A DNA stretch of 64,000 bases. Source: Solibaculum_A intestinale (lineage in GTDB: Bacteria; Bacillota; Clostridia; Oscillospirales; Acutalibacteraceae). The notes below the pieces were generated by a model. The model had not been told where the DNA came from. It saw only the letters and a list, made by a program, of their open reading frames with translations, and did no database searches. Below, in pieces: positions 59,584 to 64,000 of this stretch. Location: NCBI RefSeq assembly GCF_040096205.1, contig NZ_JBBMFD010000001.1, positions 248,001 through 312,000 of the forward strand. The letters run 5' to 3'. The position numbers and the translations under genes were made by a program. Each line of letters begins with the position of its first letter. Positions within the stretch are counted from its first letter, which is position 1.

Positions 59584-60387
59584 CTATTTTGCCAGTTCCC
59601 CGGCCCTGGTAGTACAGGCCATCATGGCGTTGTCGATTACCTTTTCAAAATCGTCGTCGGAGAAGGAATTGAGCGCTGCCAGGGTGGTACCTCCCGGAGA
59701 AGCTACCATCTTAATCAGCTCGTCGGGCTCCATGCCGCTTTCGTCGAGCATTTTCGCGCTCCCCTTGAGGGTCTGGATGATCAGGCGCTTGGCTGCCTTG
59801 CGTTCAATCCCTTGGGCTACCGCCGAATCGATCACCGCCTTGGCAAACAGATAAACATAGGCCGGGCTGCTGCCGTTGACCGAGATCACCGCGTTCATAG
59901 ACTCCTCCGGGAGATTTTCCACAATTCCGGAAGCGGAAAAGAGGCGGGAAACCTCTTCGAATTCACTGTCCGTCACCGAAGGACACCTGGAAAGAGCGGT
60001 AGCGCCGCATCCCAGCAGCAGCGGGGTATTGGGCATGGCACGCACCACCTTACAGGGAAAACCGATGGCTTTCTTGACATAATCGGTGGAAATGCCAGCC
60101 GCGATGCTCACGAGAATCTTTGTTTCGTCAACCGCGTCCTTAATTCCTTCCAACACCGAGCCGTAAACCTGGGGCTTGACCGCCAGCACCACCACGTCGC
60201 AGCGGCGCACCAGCTCCGCCGCGTCTTTGGCGACAAAAACGCCTTTTTGCCGAAAGGTTTCGCATTTTTCCGCCGAAACATCATAAACCATCAGCTGCTC
60301 TGGAGCGCAAACGCCGCCCGCCAGCATCCCGCCAAGAATGGCACTGGCCATATTTCCACAGCCGATAAAACCGTACATTCGATCCAT
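59584..60387 (-). CDS. proC: Pyrroline-5-carboxylate reductase
   Basis: A 267-residue NAD(P)H enzyme for the last step of proline synthesis. YGFIGCGNMASAILGG is the nucleotide fold; VVRAMPNTPLLLGCGATAL and SPAYVYLFAKAVIDSAV with the C-terminal SPGGTTLAAL are typical. I use the ATG at 60387; the longer frame to 60483 crosses the promoter. It is monocistronic or heads spoIIM-xerD. Confidence 0.95.
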   Translation of the reverse strand: MDRMYGFIGCGNMASAILGGMLAGGVCAPEQLMVYDVSAEKCETFRQKGVFVAKDAAELVRRCDVVVLAVKPQVYGSVLEGIKDAVDETKILVSIAAGISTDYVKKAIGFPCKVVRAMPNTPLLLGCGATALSRCPSVTDSEFEEVSRLFSASGIVENLPEESMNAVISVNGSSPAYVYLFAKAVIDSAVAQGIERKAAKRLIIQTLKGSAKMLDESGMEPDELIKMVASPGGTTLAALNSFSDDDFEKVIDNAMMACTTRAGELAK

Positions 60388-60415
60388 TTTTATAACACCG
60401 TCCTCATGAATGTTC

Positions 60416-60444
60416 ATTATAGTATATTCGGCGGATTTTATCAA
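60416..60444 (-). promoter_or_regulatory. Promoter of proC
   Basis: On the minus strand, TTGATA (60439-60444), 17 bases, and TATAAT (60416-60421), 28 bases before the ATG. Confidence 0.82.
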
Positions 60445-60499
60445 GGAAAATGTCATGGAAGGCAATTTTCGTTCCACTTTCACAATTTATGTGTTCGTT

Positions 60500-60581
60500 G
60501 TTATGGAAACTGCATAAATATTATGGTAACTATATTATGTTAACGAATACAAAATGATGTCAAGCTGGTTATGGAAACTGC
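60500..60581. repeat. Direct repeats upstream of proC
   Basis: GTTATGGAAACTGC occurs exactly at 60500-60513 and 60568-60581; a third, imperfect copy, ATTATGGTAACTAT, lies at 60520-60533. The stretch is AT-rich and lies between the proC promoter and the scfB terminator. It could be a set of regulator sites; the bound factor is unknown. Confidence 0.5.
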
Positions 60582-60602
60582 CCGGTAAGCCTTTTGCACA
60601 GC

Positions 60603-60639
60603 AAAAAAAGAGGCAAAGCCTCCGCTTCGCCTCTTTTTT
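60603..60639 (-). terminator. Terminator of scfB
   Basis: AAAAAAGAGGC pairs with GCCTCTTTTTT (plus inner AAG/CTT) around a short loop, 9 bases past the scfB stop. Seven T follow on the minus strand. Confidence 0.88.
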
Positions 60640-60647
60640 ATCGTTGC

Positions 60648-62012
60648 TTATTCGTCCTGGGCCAACGCCGCCTTCATCATGATGGCGCATTCCAGACGCT
60701 TCTTTTCCAATTCGCAGGAAAGGGCGTGGGGTTTTAAGATGTCGCCCGCGTACTGCTGGTTGTTGGCGTTGCAGCCGCCTGAACAGTAAAACTTGGCCCA
60801 GCAGTCCCGACAGCCTTCCTTGCCGTAGATGTTTGCCTTGGCAAAACGCGCCTTCTCTTCCCGGTCGAAGGTCCCCTCCAGCACGTTTCCCATCTTCCAG
60901 CCATCCATCCCCACAAACTGGTGGCAGGGATAGATGTCCCCCTCCGGGGTTACGGCCACGTATTCGTTGCCGCAGCCGCAGCCGCGCAGCCGCTTGATGG
61001 CGCAGGGGCCCTGGTCCAGGTCGATCATAAAGTGGAAGAAGTTGAATCCCTCCCCTTTGCGCTTGCTTTCGAGCAGCCGCTTGGCCAGGCGCTCGTATTC
61101 CTCAAACACCCGGGGCAGATCCTCTTCTTTGATGGAATAGGGCAGGTTCGGGTCGGACACCACCGGCTCCACCGAAATCTGGTCGAACCCTTCCCCGGCC
61201 AGGTGATACACGTCCTCGGAAAAGTCCAGGTTAAACTTTGTAAATGTCCCGCGGACATAATAGTCCTTCCCGCCCCGGGTTTTTACCAGCTTTTGATACC
61301 TGGGCAGAATCACATCGTAGCTGCCCTTGCCGTTTGGCGTGACCCGCAGCCGGTCGTTGACCTCTTTGCGCCCGTCAATGGAAAGGACCACGTTGGACAT
61401 TTCCTTGTTAATGAACGCGATTTTATCGTCGTCGAGCAAAAGACCGTTGGTGGTGATGGTAAAGCGGAAGTTTTTGTTGTACGCTTTCTCCTTGCTTCTG
61501 GCGTATTCCACCACCTGCTTGACCACATTGAAGTTCATCAGCGGCTCGCCGCCGAAAAAGTCGAGCTCCAGGTTGCGCCGGGAGCCGGAGTTTTCCAGCA
61601 GAAAATCAATGGCCGCCTTCCCCACTTCCAGCGGCATCAGCTTGCGGCCGTGGCCGAAGTCCCCTTTGGCCGCAAAGCAGTATTCGCAGCGCAGGTTGCA
61701 GTCGTGGGCAATGTGCAGGCACATGGCCTTAACTGGGGACGACACCATCTTTCCAGAAAACTGCTCATAGTCGTCCTCGGAAAAGAGGGTTCCTTCTTTA
61801 TAAAGGGTATACAGCTCCCCGTAGGCTTCCCTGAGCTTGTCCGCCCCGTACTTGGGTGCCAGTGCGTCGAGCAGGGCTTTCGGACACTCCTTTGGCATCG
61901 GGGCTTTCAAGAGCCCGGTCATTTCATAGGTCATCTCATCGAGTACGTGCACCGCGCCGCTGTGCACGTCGAGTACGATGAAAAAGCCGTTTTGTTCGTA
62001 TCGGTGAATCAT
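60648..62012 (-). CDS. scfB: SCIFF peptide maturase (radical SAM/SPASM)
   Basis: A 454-residue radical SAM enzyme that forms thioether cross-links in the SCIFF peptide. The N-terminal ~95 residues form a peptide-binding RRE-like region. The SAM cluster is CNLRCEYC (about residue 104), followed by LDFFGGEPLMNF. The C-terminal SPASM cysteines are in GCGCGNEY, IYPCHQF, GCRDCWAKFYCSGGCNANN and LSCELEKKR. The precursor gene scfA is 122 bases upstream, the conserved pairing. Confidence 0.95.
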   Translation of the reverse strand: MIHRYEQNGFFIVLDVHSGAVHVLDEMTYEMTGLLKAPMPKECPKALLDALAPKYGADKLREAYGELYTLYKEGTLFSEDDYEQFSGKMVSSPVKAMCLHIAHDCNLRCEYCFAAKGDFGHGRKLMPLEVGKAAIDFLLENSGSRRNLELDFFGGEPLMNFNVVKQVVEYARSKEKAYNKNFRFTITTNGLLLDDDKIAFINKEMSNVVLSIDGRKEVNDRLRVTPNGKGSYDVILPRYQKLVKTRGGKDYYVRGTFTKFNLDFSEDVYHLAGEGFDQISVEPVVSDPNLPYSIKEEDLPRVFEEYERLAKRLLESKRKGEGFNFFHFMIDLDQGPCAIKRLRGCGCGNEYVAVTPEGDIYPCHQFVGMDGWKMGNVLEGTFDREEKARFAKANIYGKEGCRDCWAKFYCSGGCNANNQQYAGDILKPHALSCELEKKRLECAIMMKAALAQDE

Positions 62013-62078
62013 AAGTACCTCCTCCTAGGCCGCCTATGCAGCCGTGCGGACAACGGGATTTTCTCAAAAAGGACATAA

Positions 62079-62107
62079 TTTAAGGGACAGAAACTCTGTC
62101 CCTTAAA
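62079..62107 (-). terminator. Hairpin between scfA and scfB
   Basis: TTTAAGGGACAGA and TCTGTCCCTTAAA pair perfectly (13 bp) around AAC; on the minus strand a TTATGTCCTTTTT stretch follows. It may be a partial terminator that makes the small peptide more abundant than its maturase. Confidence 0.65.
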
Positions 62108-62134
62108 CGGCAAACCCTGATTTTGTCCGGGTTC

Positions 62135-62272
62135 TTACTTCTCGCACTTCTGGTTGGCAACCGTGCAGGAAGTCTTGCAGGCGGACTGGCAGGAAGCCTG
62201 GCATTCGCCGCAACCGCCCTTCGCCGCGCTCTCCTTGAGATTGGCCTTGTTGATGGTCTTGATATGGCTCAT
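62135..62272 (-). CDS. scfA: SCIFF precursor peptide (six Cys in 45 residues)
   Basis: Exactly 45 residues with six cysteines (C21, C24, C28, C32, C36, C43), beginning MSHIKTINKANLKES and ending CTVANQKCEK. That is the definition of the SCIFF (ranthipeptide) precursor family, nearly universal in Clostridia. GGGAGG lies 9 bases before the ATG at 62272. It is followed by its maturase scfB and preceded by a structured leader with its own promoter. Its biological role is not established; it may act in signalling. Confidence 0.95.
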   Translation of the reverse strand: MSHIKTINKANLKESAAKGGCGECQASCQSACKTSCTVANQKCEK

Positions 62273-62434
62273 TCGTTTGTACCTCCCTTGCCCGTTCATT
62301 GGTCGTCCATTTGCCACAAGCAAAGCGGCTGTGCTGCTTTGCTGCGGTACAATGGTTTTCACGGATGAAAGCCCACGGACTCCCATCCGAAGCGGTATGA
62401 CACCGCTTCGACGGCTTTCAAAAGCCGCCGCTGT
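62273..62434 (-). promoter_or_regulatory. Structured 5' leader of scfA
   Basis: About 160 bases between transcription start and ATG hold several hairpins: CGAAGCGGT/ACCGCTTCG (62388-62410), CGGCTTT/AAAGCCG (62412-62427), and AGCAAAGC/GCTTTGCT (62319-62343). Such a long structured leader for a 45-residue peptide suggests RNA-level control. No known riboswitch was recognised. Confidence 0.5.
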
Positions 62435-62440
62435 AGGGAT

Positions 62441-62469
62441 ATTATAGCACAAAAGAAACCCGGTTTCAA
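62441..62469 (-). promoter_or_regulatory. Promoter of scfA-scfB
   Basis: On the minus strand, TTGAAA (62464-62469), 17 bases, and TATAAT (62441-62446). It lies directly past the stop of the TIGR04086 gene. Confidence 0.85.
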
Positions 62470-62476
62470 ATAAAAC

Positions 62477-62881
62477 CTATCTTTTTCGCAGATTGACCCC
62501 TAAAATTCCGCCCAGAGCGCCCGCCACCGGCATGGAGATGAGCTTAATGAGCGTAGCCATTCCCAGCGTCTCCCCGGCGGCGGACACGCTGATGATAAAC
62601 AAAACCGCAAACAGCACAAAACCAGTGATGGCGCCGAACAGCGCCCCTTTTGACCGGATCATCCGCGCCGTCATAAGCCCGCCGAAAAAGGCGCCCACCG
62701 AAGCTGCCGTGGTGGCCAGCGGCGTCACCGCCGACTGGGGAATATTGTTCATCGAAATGATTAACGAAAACAAAAGCAGCGCCAGCGCGCAGATCAGCGC
62801 ACCGCCGGAAATTCCAATCATGATCGGCTTGACTTTCACCGTCATACTGCTGTTCTCCGGACTGACACGATCGGTTCTCAT
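62477..62881 (-). CDS. TIGR04086-family membrane protein
   Basis: A 134-residue protein with four helices (for example ISGGALICALALLLFSLIIS and GALFGAITGFVLFAVLFIIS) and the TIGR04086 layout (YrzE-like). It sits between yajC and scfA, its usual location in Clostridia. GGGGAGGG precedes the ATG. The function is unknown. Confidence 0.82.
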   Translation of the reverse strand: MRTDRVSPENSSMTVKVKPIMIGISGGALICALALLLFSLIISMNNIPQSAVTPLATTAASVGAFFGGLMTARMIRSKGALFGAITGFVLFAVLFIISVSAAGETLGMATLIKLISMPVAGALGGILGVNLRKR

Positions 62882-62987
62882 GGAAAAGCCCTCCCCTTAT
62901 TCGGCCTAGCATTTCGTACCCGGCATTCCACCCGTTTGGATGCCGCCTACCAAATGATATTCCCAGGGGAAGGCAATTATGCGTTGC

Positions 62988-63320
62988 TTATTTGTCGTGA
63001 ACGGTGTTGTTGGTCTGGACCGCCCATTTCATAATGCGGACCTTGTCCCGGTCGGCACCCGTCTCGATCAAAAGCGAATCCTCTTTCATGCTGACAACCT
63101 TGCCAACAATTCCGCCGATGGTCACGATCTCGTCGCCCACCTGCAAATTGTCGCGCATCTTGGCCTCTTCCTTCTGCTTCTTGCGCTGGGGACGAATCAA
63201 AATAAAGTACATGACCACGATCATCAAAGCGATCAGGCCAAACTGCAAAATCATCGTCATCGTGCCGTTGGCGCCGGCCGCCGCGTTTGCGTCTAGGAGC
63301 TGAAGTCCTTGTTCTACCAT
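62988..63320 (-). CDS. yajC: Preprotein translocase accessory protein YajC
   Basis: A 110-residue single-pass protein: MVEQGLQLLD..., a helix near residues 20-42, then FILIRPQRKKQKEEAKMRDNLQVGDEIVTIGGIVGKV, the YajC signature. It associates with SecDF. I use the ATG at 63320 after TTGGAGGTG; an in-frame GTG 12 bases upstream is possible. It has its own promoter behind tgt. Confidence 0.93.
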   Translation of the reverse strand: MVEQGLQLLDANAAAGANGTMTMILQFGLIALMIVVMYFILIRPQRKKQKEEAKMRDNLQVGDEIVTIGGIVGKVVSMKEDSLLIETGADRDKVRIMKWAVQTNNTVHDK

Positions 63321-63352
63321 TACACAAAACACCTCCAAAAGTATTCCCGATC

Positions 63353-63381
63353 ATTATAGCGGGTAAATAAGGCACTTGCAA
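63353..63381 (-). promoter_or_regulatory. Promoter of yajC
   Basis: On the minus strand, TTGCAA (63376-63381), 17 bases, and TATAAT (63353-63358), between tgt and yajC. Confidence 0.75.
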
Positions 63382-63387
63382 GCTTTT

Positions 63388-64000
63388 TTAAATGCGTTTG
63401 TCCAGCACCGGGGCAAATTTTACATATAGTTCATCAAATTGGGCGTTCTCAATAGCGAACCGGATCTTTTCCAGTAAAGTATTGTAGAAATAGAGATTGT
63501 GCATGACGCAAAGCCGCATGGCCAGCATCTCCCCGCATTTGAACAAATGCCGGATATAGGCTCTGGAATGCCGGCGGCAGGCAGGGCAGTCACATTCTTC
63601 GTCAATGGGCTTATGGTCGAGCTTATACTTCTCATTGTTTAAATTACGGATTCCTTCCCAAGTAAACACATGGGCATGGCGACCGTTTCGGCTGGGCATG
63701 ACGCAGTCGAAAAGATCCACTCCGCGGCGCACCGCTTCCAGAATGTTCACCGGCGTACCCACCCCCATGAGATACCGGGGCTTGTCCTTTGGCATAAAGG
63801 GAGTGACCGTGTCGATGATGCGGTACATGTCCTCAGCGGGCTCCCCCACCGCCAGACCTCCGATAGCATAGCCGTCTAAGTTTAATTCTGCGATTTCCTG
63901 CATGTGCTGCGCCCGCAGGTCATCAAAAGTGCAGCCCTGGTTGATGCCGAAGAGCATCTGCTTTTTATTTAAGGTATCCGGCAAGTGATTCAGCCGCTGC
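63388..64000 (-). CDS. tgt: Queuine tRNA-ribosyltransferase, 5' end outside the window
   Basis: The C-terminal 203 residues or so of Tgt, which exchanges guanine for preQ1 at tRNA position 34. The frame stays open to the window edge (QRLNHLPDTLNKKQ...). Visible are GINQGCTFDDLR, GGLAVGEP, the nucleophile region GVDLFDCVMPSRNGRHAHVFT, and zinc ligands CDCPACRRHSRAYIRHLFK plus a His in CVMHNLY. The tgt-yajC order is conserved across bacteria. Confidence 0.94.
   Translation of the reverse strand, partial: QRLNHLPDTLNKKQMLFGINQGCTFDDLRAQHMQEIAELNLDGYAIGGLAVGEPAEDMYRIIDTVTPFMPKDKPRYLMGVGTPVNILEAVRRGVDLFDCVMPSRNGRHAHVFTWEGIRNLNNEKYKLDHKPIDEECDCPACRRHSRAYIRHLFKCGEMLAMRLCVMHNLYFYNTLLEKIRFAIENAQFDELYVKFAPVLDKRI

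Noticed and set aside
60921..62078. 385-residue open frame opposite scfB
   Set aside because: Complement of a well-conserved radical SAM gene; composition effect only.
1..64000. CRISPR arrays, rRNA and tRNA genes
   Set aside because: No regularly spaced repeats, no rRNA-like blocks and no cloverleaf with CCA end were seen by eye; a tRNAscan or Infernal run could still find something I missed.

Overview
The window comes from a GC-rich, endospore-forming member of the Clostridia, most likely in the Oscillospiraceae/Ruminococcaceae-like part of the group. Three things point there. Sporulation and germination genes are present (SpoIIIE with TepA and YlzJ, SpoIIM, CwlD). PolC is a Gram-positive-type polymerase. 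The six-cysteine SCIFF peptide and its radical SAM maturase sit beside yajC and tgt, an arrangement typical of Clostridia. No rRNA, tRNA, CRISPR array or insertion sequence was recognised by eye.

Layout. 1-3.7 kb: a visibly AT-richer block with the 3' part of a BceB-like permease, its two-component system and a small DUF6061-like protein. It ends at inverted repeats that cut a macrodomain gene short, so it looks like the end of an integrated element. 4-12.5 kb: an MBL-like protein, then a plus-strand run of tepA, ylzJ, spoIIIE, ygiQ, a ComEC-like hydrolase, a DUF3006 protein and an orphan type IV pilin. 12.7-20.2 kb: mntP, ppk1, ispF, DUF3343 plus a cysteine desulfurase, and the cdaA-cdaR c-di-AMP module. 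20.3-25.8 kb: ilvBNCD behind a short ORF rich in Ile, Val and Leu and a set of mutually exclusive hairpins that look like a ribosome-mediated attenuator. 25.8-36.6 kb: scattered genes including gdhA, xerC, a ZIP transporter, a hydroxyacid dehydrogenase, thrS with a T-box, and a MacA/MacB-like pair without an ATPase.

37-46 kb: radA, cwlD, a membrane protein, and a histidine operon read hisZ-G-D-C-B-A-I-E that has no hisH or hisF. 46-57 kb: the conserved pyrH-frr-uppS-cdsA-dxr-rseP-ispG-polC cluster, which joins ribosome recycling, isoprenoid and lipid synthesis, and replication. 57-64 kb: a DUF624 membrane protein, xerD, spoIIM, proC, the scfA/scfB ranthipeptide module, a TIGR04086 protein, yajC and a tgt gene that runs off the right edge.

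Many genes have readable sigma-A promoters with exact 17-bp spacers and strong intrinsic terminators, so transcription units can be drawn with some confidence. The most interesting signals are the ilv leader, the missing hisH/hisF, the loss of the GHP motif in the ComEC-like hydrolase, the apparent non-canonical start of rseP, and the element junction near 3.7 kb. No defence island or obviously new multi-gene system was found.
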